NCBI GenBank assembly: GCA_037045455.1
Contig: JBAOIN010000005.1
Coordinates: 62,001-126,000 of the forward strand
Source of the DNA: JADKAV01 sp037045455
Lineage (GTDB): Bacteria > Actinomycetota > Actinomycetes > S36-B12 > UBA10799
DNA length: 64,000 nt
Direction of reading: 5' to 3'
Shown here one piece after another: positions 17,803 to 28,759 of the stretch. Made by a program: the position numbers and the translations under genes. Each line of letters opens with the position of its first letter. Positions within the stretch are counted from its first letter, which is position 1. A model generated the notes under the pieces. That model made no database searches. It worked only from the letters and a program-made list of their open reading frames with translations, and was not told where the DNA came from.

Positions 17803-19727
<1,925 letters not shown>

Positions 19728-19751
19728 GGCGGTCCTTTCAGAAGATGAGTT

Positions 19752-19790
19752 CCGGCCGGGTGGCGGGGCCAATTCGCACCACCCGGCCGG
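19752..19790 (-). terminator. Strong stem-loop between actP and acs
   Basis: A perfect 12-bp stem, CCGGCCGGGTGG pairing with CCACCCGGCCGG around a 15-base loop, lies in the 82-base gap between actP and acs. There is no U tract on either strand. It may attenuate read-through into acs or protect the upstream mRNA end. Confidence 0.6.
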
Positions 19791-19809
19791 GTCTGGGGGA
19801 GGGTGAGCG

Positions 19810-21430
19810 CTAGTGCGCGACCGTGGCCTTCTCGGCACCGGCGCCGGTCAGCGAGCGCACCTCCATCTCGGCGTACTTGACGACGTCGGACTTGTTCGGG
19901 TCGGTGACGCTGCCCAGCCAGCCGAGGAAGAAGGCCAGCGGGATCGAGATCAGCCCGGGGTTGTCCAGCGGGAACCAGTGGAAGTCCACGCCCTGCAGCA
20001 TCGACGGGCTCTTCGTCGCGCCTTCCGGGATCGGCTTGCCCGACACCACCGGCGAGAAGATGATCAGCGTGATCGAGGAGATCAGGCCGCCGTAGATGCT
20101 CCACAGCGCGCCGCGCGTCGTGAAGTTCTTCCAGAACAGGGAGTACAGGATCGTCGGCAGGTTCGCCGAAGCTGCCACCGCGAAGGCCAGCGCCACCAGG
20201 AACGCGATGTTCTGGTCCTTGGCCAGGATGCCGCCGATGATCGCGACCACCCCGATCGCAACCGCGGCCATTCGGGCGACCCGCACCTCCTGGCTCGGCC
20301 GACACGCCGCCCTTCTTGATCACGTTGGCGTACACGTCATGCGCGAAGGAGGCACTGGCCGTGATGGTCAACCCGGCAACCACCGCCAGGATCGTCGCGA
20401 AGGCGACCGCGGAGATGAAGCCCAGCAGCAGCGTGCCACCGAGTTCGTAGGCCAGCAGCGGAGCGGCGGAGTTGGCACCACCCGGTGCCTTGGCGATCAC
20501 GTCGGCACCCACCAGCGCGGCGGCACCGAAGCCGAGCACCAGGCTGAACAGGTAGAACACGCCGATCAGGCTGATCGCGTAGACCACGGACTTGCGGGCC
20601 TCCTTGGCCGTCGGCACCGTGTAGAAGCGCATGAGCACGTGCGGCAGACCAGCCGTGCCCAGCACCAGCGCCATCGACAGCGAGATGAAGTCGATCTTCG
20701 TCATCGTCGTCTTGCCGTACTTCGCACCGGGGTGCAACAGCTTGTCGCCCAGCGGGTTGTTGTCCGCAGCCGCGCCCATCAGGTGGGACAGGCTGAAGCC
20801 GTACTTGCTCAGCACCCATCCGGTCATCAGCGCCGCACCCGCGATGAGCAGGACGGCCTTGATGATCTGCACCCACGTGGTGCCCTTCATGCCGCCGACA
20901 AGGACGTACACGATCATCAGCACGCCGACCACCGCGATGGTGATGGACTGCCCGACGCCGCCGGTCACACCCATCAGCAGGCTGACGAGACCACCCGCAC
21001 CGGCCATCTGGGCCAGCAGGTAGAAGAACGACACGGCCAGCGTGGAGATGGCAGCCGCCGTGCGCACCGGGCGCTGCTTGAGCCGGAAGGCCAGCACGTC
21101 GGCCATCGTGAACTTGCCGGTGTTGCGCAACAACTCAGCCACCAGCAGCAACGCGACCAGCCAGGCCACGAGGAAGCCGATCGAGTAGAGGAAGCCGTCG
21201 AAACCACTGAGCGCAATAGCGCCGGTGATACCGAGGAAGCTCGCCGCGGACAGGTAGTCACCGGCGATGGCGGTGCCGTTCTGGCCACCGCTGAAGGAGC
21301 GGCCTCCGGTGTAGTAGTCCGAGGCGCTCTTGTTCTGGCGCGAGGCCCGGATCACGATGACCATCGTCACGGCGACGAACGCCAGGAAGATGGCCATGTT
21401 GACAGCGGGGCTGCCTGCAGTCGAAGTCAT
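19810..21430 (-). CDS. actP: Cation/acetate symporter ActP (MctC-like), one frameshift
   Basis: About 540 residues once joined. SLC5-family blocks: DYYTGGRSFSGGQNG and GDYLSAASFLGITGAIAL at the N-terminus, VGGMKGTTWVQIIKAVLL, GTAGLPHVLMRFYTVPTAKE in the middle and FAHDVYANVIKKG just before the break near 20292. The continuation (RVARMAAVAIGVVAIIGGI, PTILYSLFWKNFTTRGAL) is in the next frame and runs to a stop at 19810. One base indel explains the split. ATG 21430 overlaps the DUF485 stop (ATGA). It supplies acetate to Acs. Confidence 0.88.
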
Positions 21431-21786
21431 CAGTGGGTCCCCTCAAGTTCTTCACGGATCTCGGTGGCCAGCGGGTCGAGCTTGCGGTTCGCGTGCCGCA
21501 CGTACAGCCACGTGATCAGCCCGGTGGACACGAACTGCAGCAGGCCGAAGACGATGCCGCGGTTGACGTTGCCCCAGACGGGCTGGGACATCCACACCGG
21601 AGCGAACACCGCGGCCAGCACGAAGGCGAAGTACCAGACGAGGAACGCGACGGTCATCGGGAACGCGAACCCGCGGTAGCGCTTGCGCAACTCCTGGAAC
21701 TCCGGGCTGCGCTGCGCAGTCACGTACGCCTCGGGATCGGGGGTGCCGCCACCTCCGACCTTCGGCACGTTGTTGTTGATGGTCAT
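21430..21786 (-). CDS. DUF485 membrane protein, ActP partner
   Basis: 118 residues. It shows the typical DUF485 pattern: SPEFQELRKRYRGFAFPMTV, then two transmembrane helices, the first AFLVWYFAFVLAAVFAP and the second FGLLQFVSTGLITWLYVRHA. DUF485 proteins (YjcH-like) are co-encoded with ActP. A perfect palindrome lies 31 bases upstream of the ATG. Confidence 0.9.
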   Translation of the reverse strand: MTINNNVPKVGGGGTPDPEAYVTAQRSPEFQELRKRYRGFAFPMTVAFLVWYFAFVLAAVFAPVWMSQPVWGNVNRGIVFGLLQFVSTGLITWLYVRHANRKLDPLATEIREELEGTH

Positions 21787-21816
21787 GGGTTATGCCTCTC
21801 ATCAGTCCCTCGGACA

Positions 21817-21834
21817 CTCACCGCCCGCGGTGAG
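21817..21834. promoter_or_regulatory. Palindrome upstream of DUF485-actP-acs
   Basis: CTCACCGC-CC-GCGGTGAG, a perfect 8+8 inverted repeat in the 270-base region between this operon and the divergent DUF2231 gene. Position and symmetry suit a repressor or activator operator, or a 5' leader hairpin. The regulator is unknown; the LytTR protein at 13074 is one candidate. Confidence 0.5.
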
Positions 21835-22055
21835 CACACGGTATGAAGTCACCGTGACGAGCGTGGATATCGCATTCGCGGGCCGCTGCGGTGAGCGGCG
21901 CGGACGGCGTCACGGAAGGTCCGCCAGCGTGCGACGAGCGGCGCGCCGGACACGACGAGTGGCCCTGAGCCATGTGAGCCGGATCACGTTAGGACGGCGT
22001 TAAGGCTACGCGCAAAGCCAGTGGTTGATCATTCAACTCAGGCATACTCACGAAC

Positions 22056-22854
22056 GTGATCTCCTCGATGATTCCGTTGGAAGACGGTTCCGCCTCCGGT
22101 CCCTTCGCTCTCATCCAAGGCCTGCCCGTGCACCCTCTGGTCGTGCACGCCGCCGTGGTGTTCGTCCCCCTGGCCGCGATCGGCCTGATCCTGATGGCGC
22201 TCATCCCCAAGGTGGGTCAGAAGCTCGGGTGGCTGGTCACACTGACCGCCGGCGTCGCCCTCGGCGCTGCGTTCGTGGCCAAGGAGTCCGGCGAGCAGCT
22301 GGAGAAGATGGTCGGTGAGCCCGGCTTCGACCACGCGCAGTGGGGCGACCGGATGCCGATCGTGGCTGGCGTGCTGTTCCTCGCCTGTCTGCTGATGTGG
22401 CTGGTGCGGGCACGCGGCAGCGGGGGCTGCCTGACGATCGGGGCCGTGGTCGTGTCGCTGGTGGTGGCAGGCGCGAGCCTGTTCTTCATCTTCAAGGTGG
22501 GCGACACCGGCGCCCGCTCGGTGTGGGAGGGCGAGGTGTCCACTGATACCTCTGCGACAGCCGAGCCCTCCGCCACGCCGGAACCCAGCGCAAGCCCCAC
22601 GGCCACCGCGACCGGCGCCGCCACGTTCACCGCCGCCCAGGTGGCCAAGCACAACACCGCGACCGACTGCTGGACCTCCATCAACGGCACGGTCTACAAC
22701 GTCACCGTCGTGGATCGACCAACACCCGGGTGGTGCCCAGCGGATCCTCAACCTGTGCGGCACCGACGGGACCAGCGCGTTCGACGGCCAGCACCAGGGC
22801 CAGCCGAAGCCGGAGCAGACCCTGGCCGGCTTCGAGGTCGGCACCCTGGGCTGA
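22056..22854 (+). CDS. DUF2231 membrane protein fused to cytochrome b5-like domain, one frameshift
   Basis: About 265 residues. The N-terminal DUF2231 domain (LPVHPLVVHAAVVFVPLAAIG) has four transmembrane segments. An extracytoplasmic Ser/Thr/Pro/Glu linker follows, then a cytochrome b5-type haem domain: FTAAQVAKHNTATDCWTSIN, HPGG and a later His in FDGQHQGQ. The two His residues are the expected axial haem ligands. The frame breaks near 22706, just before WIDQHPGG, and continues to TGA at 22854. DUF2231 and b5 domains suggest periplasmic-face electron transfer. GTG 22056 is the longest start; ATG 22068 is also possible. Confidence 0.82.
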
Positions 22855-22866
22855 CGCCTAAGGCCG

Positions 22867-22954
22867 ATCGGTGAGCATTCCGGGCATCCGTGAGCACCAC
22901 GGACGGGTCTTTGGGCGCCCGGAAAGCTAACCGATGCCCGGCACGCTAACGGAT
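22867..22954. repeat. Family 1 intergenic palindrome, copy B
   Basis: 88 bp between convergent genes. Left arm ATCGGTGAGCATTCCGGGC then ATCCGTGAGC; right arm GCTAACCGATGCCC then GCACGCTAACGGAT. Centre GACGGGTCTTTGGGCG. It has the same architecture as copies at 8533, 31276 and 56130. Confidence 0.9.
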
Positions 22955-22957
22955 TCC

Positions 22958-23359
22958 TCAGCCGGCCACGAACGACAGCCGCACTTCCCGCTGCGGGTTG
23001 TCACCGTTGGAATCCACGACGACCACGCTCTGCCAGGTGCCCAGCGCCATCCGGCCCCCGACAACCGGGACCACGAGGCTGGGACTGACGAACGCCGGCA
23101 GCACGTGGTCGCGGCCGTGACCGGTGCTGCCGTGCCGGTGCCGGTAGATGTCGGCCACCGGCAGCAAGCGCTCGAGCGCATCGGCCAGGTCCGATTCACT
23201 GCCCGAACCGGTCTCGATGAGCGCGACTCCCGCGGTGGCATGTGGAACGAACACGTTGAGCAAGCCGTCGCCTTTGCCTGCGACGAAGTTCGCGGCCTCA
23301 CCGGTGATGTCGGTGACGAGCCGGCTACCGGTGTGCAACGCGACGACGCGGGAGTCCAT
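22958..23359 (-). CDS. YjbQ/UPF0047 family protein
   Basis: 133 residues, normal length. Family landmarks: GLLNVFVPHATAGVALIE, then HRHGSTGHGRDHVLPAFVSPSL and LGTWQSVVVVDSNGDNPQREV. The conserved His cluster and the Trp-Gln near the C-terminus are kept. Members have been reported to have thiamine-phosphate synthase activity, but the biological role is uncertain. It overlaps the META-I78 lipoprotein stop (ATGA), so the three minus-strand genes 24893-22958 form a tightly coupled unit. Confidence 0.9.
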   Translation of the reverse strand: MDSRVVALHTGSRLVTDITGEAANFVAGKGDGLLNVFVPHATAGVALIETGSGSESDLADALERLLPVADIYRHRHGSTGHGRDHVLPAFVSPSLVVPVVGGRMALGTWQSVVVVDSNGDNPQREVRLSFVAG

Positions 23360-23982
23360 CAGCCGACCGTGACCGCGGTGACGATACCGTCCTCGATGGA
23401 GGCGTTGATCCGCTGCGGGCGGTAGTCCTGTGTCACGACCAGCGACTCCCCGTCGATGGAAACCACCCGCCACTCGTACCCGGCGTCGATCGCAGCAGCC
23501 TTCGCCGCACCGCGCGGCTTACCCAGCAACGTCACGGCGAACGCGCCAGCGGAGTCGGGCGCCCCGTACTGCAACAGCCCGTCCGTGGTTGACAGCGTCA
23601 GCACCTCACCGGACAGTTGCCACGCGGTGACCCCGGCCAGCGCCTCCATGTACTGCGTTTCGGCCGTCATCGCCTCGGGTGATCCGGCCATCTGGGTTGT
23701 TGCCAGCGGCCCGAACGTCACGGAACCGTCGCCCACTGCCGCCGTTCCGAAGTAACGATTCACCGGGGCCTTGCCCGACACCTTGCCGTCGTCGAACCGC
23801 AGCGTGACGTTGAACTGCGGCGCGTCCGGCACCAGCTGCGAGGTGAACAGCACCCAGTCATCGCCGGGCAGCAACTCGGCGGGGACCGGCGCGCCGGAAG
23901 GCGACGCGCTCACGGTGGGTTCAGAGCTTCCGGATGCGCACCCTGCCAGCAGCAGGGCGACCAACACGGCCGCGAGTCTCAT
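23359..23982 (-). CDS. Lipoprotein with META and I78-like inhibitor domains
   Basis: 207 residues. The lipobox is LLLAGC at residues about 10-15. A META (HslJ-like) domain covers about 40-150 (DDWVLFTSQ, NRYFGTAAVGDGSVTFGPLA, MEALAGVTAWQLSGEVLTL). The C-terminal 50 residues resemble the I78 serine-protease inhibitor family (YEWRVVSIDG, QDYRPQRINASIEDGIV). It would sit on the outer face of the membrane. The fusion suggests envelope protection against proteases, which is inference. ATG 23982 overlaps the hydrolase stop. Confidence 0.78.
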   Translation of the reverse strand: MRLAAVLVALLLAGCASGSSEPTVSASPSGAPVPAELLPGDDWVLFTSQLVPDAPQFNVTLRFDDGKVSGKAPVNRYFGTAAVGDGSVTFGPLATTQMAGSPEAMTAETQYMEALAGVTAWQLSGEVLTLSTTDGLLQYGAPDSAGAFAVTLLGKPRGAAKAAAIDAGYEWRVVSIDGESLVVTQDYRPQRINASIEDGIVTAVTVG

Positions 23983-24893
23983 GCCTGCGACTTCGTGTGC
24001 GCGTGCCACTCCTGCTCGGCACGCTCGGCCAGCCCGCCGATCTCCAACGCGAAGTCCGGCCACAAATCTCGTGGCAGGTCGTGCCCCATGCCCGCGTACC
24101 CGACGAACTTGGCGTTACGCAGCAGCCTGGCGGCCGCCAGCCCGCCGCTGACGTTGACCAGCGGGTCGTGCAGACCGTGCATGACCAGGGCGGGCATCCG
24201 GATCCGGCGCAGTTGCTCGGTGCGGTCGGGCTGGGCCATGATCGCCGCCAGTTGCCGCAGGTACCCGCCGGGGTCATGGCCGCGGTCGTAGGAACGGCCG
24301 CCGAGGTCCATCAGGTACTCCTCGTCGAACGCGTAGCCCTTGGAGCCGATGATCCGGAACGTCTCGACGGCCGCCTGCTGCGCCGACTGCCGATCCAGCC
24401 GCACCCGCCGCTTGGTGAGTGCACCGAACACTGCGGGCTTGGGGTTGCCGACCCGGCGGGAGCCGGTCGAGGTCATGATCAGCGTCAGGCTGCGCACCTT
24501 GCGCGGATGCTTGATCGCCATGGTCTGCGCGATGAACCCGCCCATCGAAGCGCCCACCAAGTGCACCGAGTCCAGGCCCAACGCGTCCATCAGCCCCACC
24601 CCGTCGGCGGCCATGTCGTCGATCGTGTAGGGGGGTTTGCGGCGGCGCACCATCACGTCGACGATGGAAGGCGCCCGCTCATCGTGAAAGTGCGTCGACA
24701 GCCCGCTGTCGCGGTTGTCGTAGCGGATGACGAAGAATCCGCGGTCGGCGATCTCCTGGCACATCTGGTCGGGCCAGGCGATCATCTGGGTGCCCAGACC
24801 CATCACCAGCAGGACTGGCGGACGGTTGGCGTCCCCGAACGTCTCATAGGCGATCTCGATGCCGTTGGCCTGCACTGTCTGCACGTCACTCAC
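23979..24893 (-). CDS. Alpha/beta hydrolase
   Basis: 304 residues. Catalytic triad in order: Ser in GASMGG, Asp in HGLHDPLV, His in GMGHDLP. The oxyanion region (VLLVMGLGTQMIAWP) precedes DRGFFVIRYDNRDSGLS. This pattern is common in esterases and in the hydrolase branch of acyl-acceptor enzymes; the substrate cannot be named. Start is GTG 24893. It heads the hydrolase-lipoprotein-YjbQ unit. Confidence 0.88.
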   Translation of the reverse strand: MSDVQTVQANGIEIAYETFGDANRPPVLLVMGLGTQMIAWPDQMCQEIADRGFFVIRYDNRDSGLSTHFHDERAPSIVDVMVRRRKPPYTIDDMAADGVGLMDALGLDSVHLVGASMGGFIAQTMAIKHPRKVRSLTLIMTSTGSRRVGNPKPAVFGALTKRRVRLDRQSAQQAAVETFRIIGSKGYAFDEEYLMDLGGRSYDRGHDPGGYLRQLAAIMAQPDRTEQLRRIRMPALVMHGLHDPLVNVSGGLAAARLLRNAKFVGYAGMGHDLPRDLWPDFALEIGGLAERAEQEWHAHTKSQA

Positions 24894-24945
24894 ACCGCCA
24901 TTGTTCACCGGCACGCCACGCAGCACCGGCATTAGGGTGACGGTC

Positions 24946-25827
24946 GTGATCCGTCTTCTACTCAGCGCATCGCTGATCTTGGTCGCGTCCCCGGCCGCCG
25001 CCGCTGGTGTGCAGTGCCCCACTGACGCCGCCCGCGCCACCGTGCGCAAATGCCTGCAGCGTTCGGCACCTGCCCTGGACACCGCCTACTCGCAGATCGC
25101 CTCCAGCGCCGCTGCCCGCTGGACTGCGCCCCGCGTGGTGACGTTTCGCCTGAAGCCCCCGAAGAACCCCTGCCACGACCTGTCCGACGGTGGCGTGTTC
25201 AGCTCGTTCTACTGCCCTGACAATTCGACGGTGTACATGATGCTCGGCATCGCCGACGAGTCCACCCGGCGCTACGCGCGCCAGGCCGGCACCAAGATCC
25301 TGCGGCAGGACGCGAAACGGGTTGGCGTCTCCGTCGCGAGATTGCGCAAGGGCTACCCGGCGGCCTCCCAGGTGAACGTCCTGGCCCATGAGATGGCACA
25401 CCAGATCCTGCAGGAGAACGGGATCGACAGCTGGTACAAGACCCGGGCCGACCGCTACGAAATCGGCGCTTCGAAATACGACAGGTACGGTTTCGCCCCC
25501 GAGACCATGGCCGACTGCCTGTCCGGAGCGGTTGTGCGCCGCGCGAAGGCCAACGGCAGTCTGCGCATGAACGCCTTCGACCAGTGGGCCGCGCAGGCCG
25601 ATTACGCGGGTGCGGATCCCTACGACGACGCCCGGCCGACCCGCAGCCCGTTCGGATATCCGAACCCGTGGGGCAAACGGGTCTACCGCGGCTACGGCGG
25701 CCCCTACATCCGGGTGCGTGCCTGGCGGGCCGGTTGGGAGTCGGCAGCGGCCTCCGGAAACCCGCTGCGCTACTGCGTGGACCTGGCCGCCTCGTGGAAG
25801 AAGGTGCCCACGCCCCCGTTCATCTGA
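24946..25827 (+). CDS. Secreted neutral zinc metallopeptidase (YpfJ-like)
   Basis: About 293 residues. A Sec signal peptide (IRLLLSASLILVASPAAAAG) leads a domain with HEMAHQ as the H-E-x-x-H zinc motif and ADCLSGAVV about 55 residues later, the arrangement of the YpfJ/KPN_02809-type putative neutral zinc metallopeptidases. Catalytic activity of this family is inferred from the motif. AGGGTGA lies just upstream of GTG 24946. Four or more cysteines suggest disulphides. Confidence 0.82.
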   Translation: MIRLLLSASLILVASPAAAAGVQCPTDAARATVRKCLQRSAPALDTAYSQIASSAAARWTAPRVVTFRLKPPKNPCHDLSDGGVFSSFYCPDNSTVYMMLGIADESTRRYARQAGTKILRQDAKRVGVSVARLRKGYPAASQVNVLAHEMAHQILQENGIDSWYKTRADRYEIGASKYDRYGFAPETMADCLSGAVVRRAKANGSLRMNAFDQWAAQADYAGADPYDDARPTRSPFGYPNPWGKRVYRGYGGPYIRVRAWRAGWESAAASGNPLRYCVDLAASWKKVPTPPFI

Positions 25828-25903
25828 GGGCTGTGCGCAAACATCCGGTCGATTCCTGCGGAATTGCCGGTGAAATGGCGCCCGGACCGCGCAGAATGTC
25901 GGG

Positions 25904-26818
25904 GTGATCGACCCCTGGTTGTCCCTGGGCGGACTGTTCGCCGGCGTCGTCGTCGGCCTGACCGGCCTGGGCGGTGCCGCCATCGTGACGCCGATGCTGT
26001 TGCTGCTCTTCAACGTGCCGGCACCGATCGCCGTGTCCACGGACCTGGTCTCGGCGGCGGTCATGAAGCCCGTGGGCGCGTCGGTGCACATCAAGCGACG
26101 CACCCCCTACTGGCCAGTCGTCGGCTGGTTGTCCATGGGTTCGGTCCCCGGCGTGCTGGTCGGGACCTGGCTGTTCTCGATGCTGGCGGACACCGACTCC
26201 GGGGAGGGCACGCTCAAGCGCATCATCGGCGTTGTCCTGCTGGTTGCCGTACTGATCACCGCACTGCGATTGCGCTTGCGCAAGTACGCCGACGACCACA
26301 GCGACGCGCCCATGTACTTCTCACGCGGTCGGCTGGCGATCGCTGGGCTGGTCGGCCTGGTGGTCGGAATCCTGGTCGGGCTGACGTCGGTGGGTTCGGG
26401 AACCCTGATCGCGGCCTGCTTGCTGATCCTGTTCCCCGCCATGCTGCCCAGCCGGCTGGTGGGTACCGACATCGTGCAGGCCGTGCCGATGCTGGTCGTG
26501 GGCGCCATCGCGCACGCCGGCATGGGCGAGGTGGACTGGAAGATCGTGGTGTCGCTGCTGATCGGTCAGATTCCCGGCGTGTTCATCGGAGCCCGCGTGT
26601 CGAGCCGCTACAACGGCCAGGAACTGCGCTGGCTGTTGCTGGTACTGGTCGCGGCTGGAGGCGTGTCACTGCTGGGCGCGCCGAAGTGGATCGGCACCTC
26701 GATGACGCTGATCGGCGTGGTGGGCCTGGGCGTGCCGATCCTCGTGCGGGCCTTCCGGCACGCACCCGCCCCACCGGCGTCAACTGAAGAGGCTGACCCC
26801 GCCCGGGCCCACGACTAG
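25904..26818 (+). CDS. TauE/SafE-family anion permease
   Basis: 304 residues with about eight transmembrane segments in two repeats. N-terminal repeat: GGLFAGVVVGLTGLGGAAIVTP; second: GLVGLVVGILVGLTSVGSGT. These G-x-x-x-G-x-x-x-G-x-G motifs mark the TauE/SafE family, which exports sulphite, sulphoacetate or related anions. The actual substrate is unknown. Its 3' end overlaps by 39 bases a small convergent membrane gene. Confidence 0.88.
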   Translation: MIDPWLSLGGLFAGVVVGLTGLGGAAIVTPMLLLLFNVPAPIAVSTDLVSAAVMKPVGASVHIKRRTPYWPVVGWLSMGSVPGVLVGTWLFSMLADTDSGEGTLKRIIGVVLLVAVLITALRLRLRKYADDHSDAPMYFSRGRLAIAGLVGLVVGILVGLTSVGSGTLIAACLLILFPAMLPSRLVGTDIVQAVPMLVVGAIAHAGMGEVDWKIVVSLLIGQIPGVFIGARVSSRYNGQELRWLLLVLVAAGGVSLLGAPKWIGTSMTLIGVVGLGVPILVRAFRHAPAPPASTEEADPARAHD

Positions 26819-26923
26819 GCCGACCACGATGAGGACGATTCCCCACAGAACCTGGCCACGCACAAGCGCCACGATGCCGCCGATGACCAGTACTGCTGCA
26901 ATGATCCACAAGATGAGGTCCAT
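26780..26923 (-). CDS. Small hydrophobic protein ending GPGGVSLF
   Basis: 47 residues, two transmembrane segments separated by R-G-Q. It reads MDLILWIIAAVLVIGG, then ALVRGQVLWGIVLIVVG, then a GPGGVSLFS end. Short actinobacterial membrane peptides with this VRGQ...GPGG layout are common and uncharacterised. ATG at 26923. It is encoded antisense across the last 39 bases of the TauE gene, so both products come from overlapping DNA. Confidence 0.75.
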   Translation of the reverse strand: MDLILWIIAAVLVIGGIVALVRGQVLWGIVLIVVGLVVGPGGVSLFS

Positions 26924-26974
26924 GGCCACGAAATACCCCATGATCGGCTCTTCACACATGGTGAGGGATGCGGC

Positions 26975-27636
26975 ATGACAAGGACGACAGTGCGCCGGGT
27001 GCCCGAGAAAGCCCGCCCGGACCGAGCACGCGCTGAATGCCGTACTGGACGCCAGCCTCGTGGCGCACGTCGGCGTAGTCGACGACGGCCAGCCCTACGT
27101 GCTGCCTATGGCGTGTGCCCGCGACGGTGATCGCCTGCTGCTGCACGGTTCCACGGGCAGCCGGCTCATGCGTGCCCTGGCCGATGGTGCTGCGTGTTGC
27201 GCGACGGTGACGCTGCTGGACGGACTTGTGTACGCCCGCAGCGCCTTCGAGTCCTCCATGAACTACCGCAGCGCGATGGTGTTCGGCCAAGCCCGCCCGG
27301 TTCCGGACCCGCTGGACGCCCTTCGCCTTCTCACTGAACACCTGTTGCCCGGCCGTTGGGAAACTCTGCGCCGCGCCAACCCGCAAGGAACTCGCAGCCA
27401 CCTTGGTACTGGAACTGCCGTTGCAGGAGTGGTCCGTGAAGGTCGGCGACGGCCCGCCCGAGGACGATCCCGCCGACCTCACGGCTCCGGTGTGGGCGGG
27501 CGTGCTACCGCTGGCATTACAGGCGGGCGAGCCGGTCGACGCCCCGGACCTGCAGGTCGCGGCGCCCGCCGCGCCGGTGGTAGCGCCGGCGATCGTCGCG
27601 CTAGCTGACAAAGCGGCGGATTGGGGCCATATGTGA
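26975..27636 (+). CDS. FMN-binding split-barrel (pyridoxamine 5'-phosphate oxidase-like) protein, two frameshifts
   Basis: About 220 residues after joining. Family blocks: LVAHVGVVDDGQPYVLPMACARDGD, LLHGSTGSRLMRALADGA, VTLLDGLVYARSAFESSMNYRSAMVFG, and a C-terminal LELPLQEWSVKVGDGPPED. These match flavin-nucleotide-binding proteins of the PNPOx-like superfamily. Single-base shifts lie near 27028 and 27383. The last nine codons and the TGA (27634-27636) lie inside a family 2 palindrome. GAGGGA lies upstream of ATG 26975. Confidence 0.78.
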
Positions 27637-27712
27637 CCCGCATCCGTGCGTTTGTCGCAGCGCCTTTCCCAAACGTACGGATCGGGGCCGCATCTGGCTC
27701 GAATCCACAGTT
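27606..27712. repeat. Family 2 palindrome, copy 1
   Basis: Long imperfect inverted repeat. The inner left arm has GCCATATGTGACCCGC then ATCCGTGCGTTTG; the inner right arm has CAAACGTACGGATCGGGGCC then GCATCTGGC. The outer arms are TGACAAAGCGGCGGATTGGG and its degenerate mirror. It matches the element at 53038-53147. The upstream reading frame runs into it and ends on its ATGTGA. Confidence 0.85.
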
Positions 27713-27790
27713 CTGCAGCTAGCTAGCGCGCCTCCGCTGCAATGTCGTACCTGGCACATACCCTGGTGCCCCAAGAACGGGAGGTGCGCG

Positions 27791-28759
27791 ATGCTCGATA
27801 CCGAGTTGGACCGCGGCCTCATCCCGTGGACGGCCCGGCGTCCGCTGCATGCTCTGCTCGGCATCTTCCAAATTCTCGCCGCCCTGACTCTGGCCCCGCT
27901 CGCGGCGTTGTCTGCCGGGTCCCGAGGAGATCTCGTCGACGGTCTCGTCGCGTTCTGCTGGCTCGCGCTCGCGGCACTCAACCTGATCCCGCAGCTACGG
28001 CCGGAGCGGTTCACGTTCGAGATCGCCATGTACGCCGCTTCGCTGGTGGCCGCGGTGCAAGTGGCTGTCAGTGCCCGGCCGCTGAGCCCGATGCTGACTG
28101 GTATCGAGGTGCTCGTGCTCAGCCTGTTCGCTGTGTTCTGCCTGAGCGTCCGGCAGCTCTACCGCTGGCTGACGGTCACCGGCGCGGCCTTCGTGTTCGC
28201 CGTCGGATGGTCGGCGGTTGACCAGGCCGCTGCCGCCCTGATCGGGTACGTGTTCATCGCGCTCACCGCGCTGACCGTCCGGCAACTCGTACAGCAGGTG
28301 GTGGACGCCTCCGAGCACGACCCGCTCACCGGAGCGCTGAACCGGCTGGGTCTGCGCGACCGCGCGGAGTTGGTGCGGGCCTATGCCCACCGGCGGGGTG
28401 AACCCACGACCGTCGCGGTGCTGGACGTCGATCACTTCAAGGCCTACAACGACCGGCTCGGCCACACGGCCGGGGACCGGCTGCTGATCGAGGTCGTGGA
28501 ACGTCTGCAGGGCGCGCTGCGGCGCTCCGATCTGGTAGCCCGGTCGGGCGGCGACGAGTTCGTCATCGTGCTGGTCGGCGCCGACGAGTCACGGACCGTT
28601 GCGGTGCTGCAGCGAGTGCTTCCTACCCTGCCAGCCCACTGCAGCTTCGGCGCCGCGGCGTGGCTGCCCGATTCCGAACTCAACGATGCGATCGACGCAG
28701 CGGACCGGGCGATGTACGCCCGCCGCCGGGCACTGCGCGGCGACACCGCCGAGGTCTGA
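27791..28759 (+). CDS. Membrane diguanylate cyclase (GGDEF)
   Basis: 322 residues. About six N-terminal transmembrane helices cover residues 20-165 and form an uncharacterised membrane sensor. The GGDEF domain follows: DPLTGALNRLGL, VAVLDVDHFKAYNDRLGHTAGD, ARSGGDEFVIVL. The active motif is intact, and RRSD five residues before it gives an RxxD inhibitory site, so product feedback is expected. It makes cyclic di-GMP from GTP. GGGAGG precedes the ATG. Confidence 0.92.
   Translation: MLDTELDRGLIPWTARRPLHALLGIFQILAALTLAPLAALSAGSRGDLVDGLVAFCWLALAALNLIPQLRPERFTFEIAMYAASLVAAVQVAVSARPLSPMLTGIEVLVLSLFAVFCLSVRQLYRWLTVTGAAFVFAVGWSAVDQAAAALIGYVFIALTALTVRQLVQQVVDASEHDPLTGALNRLGLRDRAELVRAYAHRRGEPTTVAVLDVDHFKAYNDRLGHTAGDRLLIEVVERLQGALRRSDLVARSGGDEFVIVLVGADESRTVAVLQRVLPTLPAHCSFGAAAWLPDSELNDAIDAADRAMYARRRALRGDTAEV

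Noticed and set aside
20096..21679. 527-codon plus-strand frame across actP/DUF485
   Set aside because: Antisense shadow; His/Arg/Gln-rich, no hydrophobic core, no homology recognised.
27690..27712. GGCTCGAATCC resembling a tRNA T-arm
   Set aside because: No acceptor stem or anticodon arm around it; it belongs to the family 2 palindrome.
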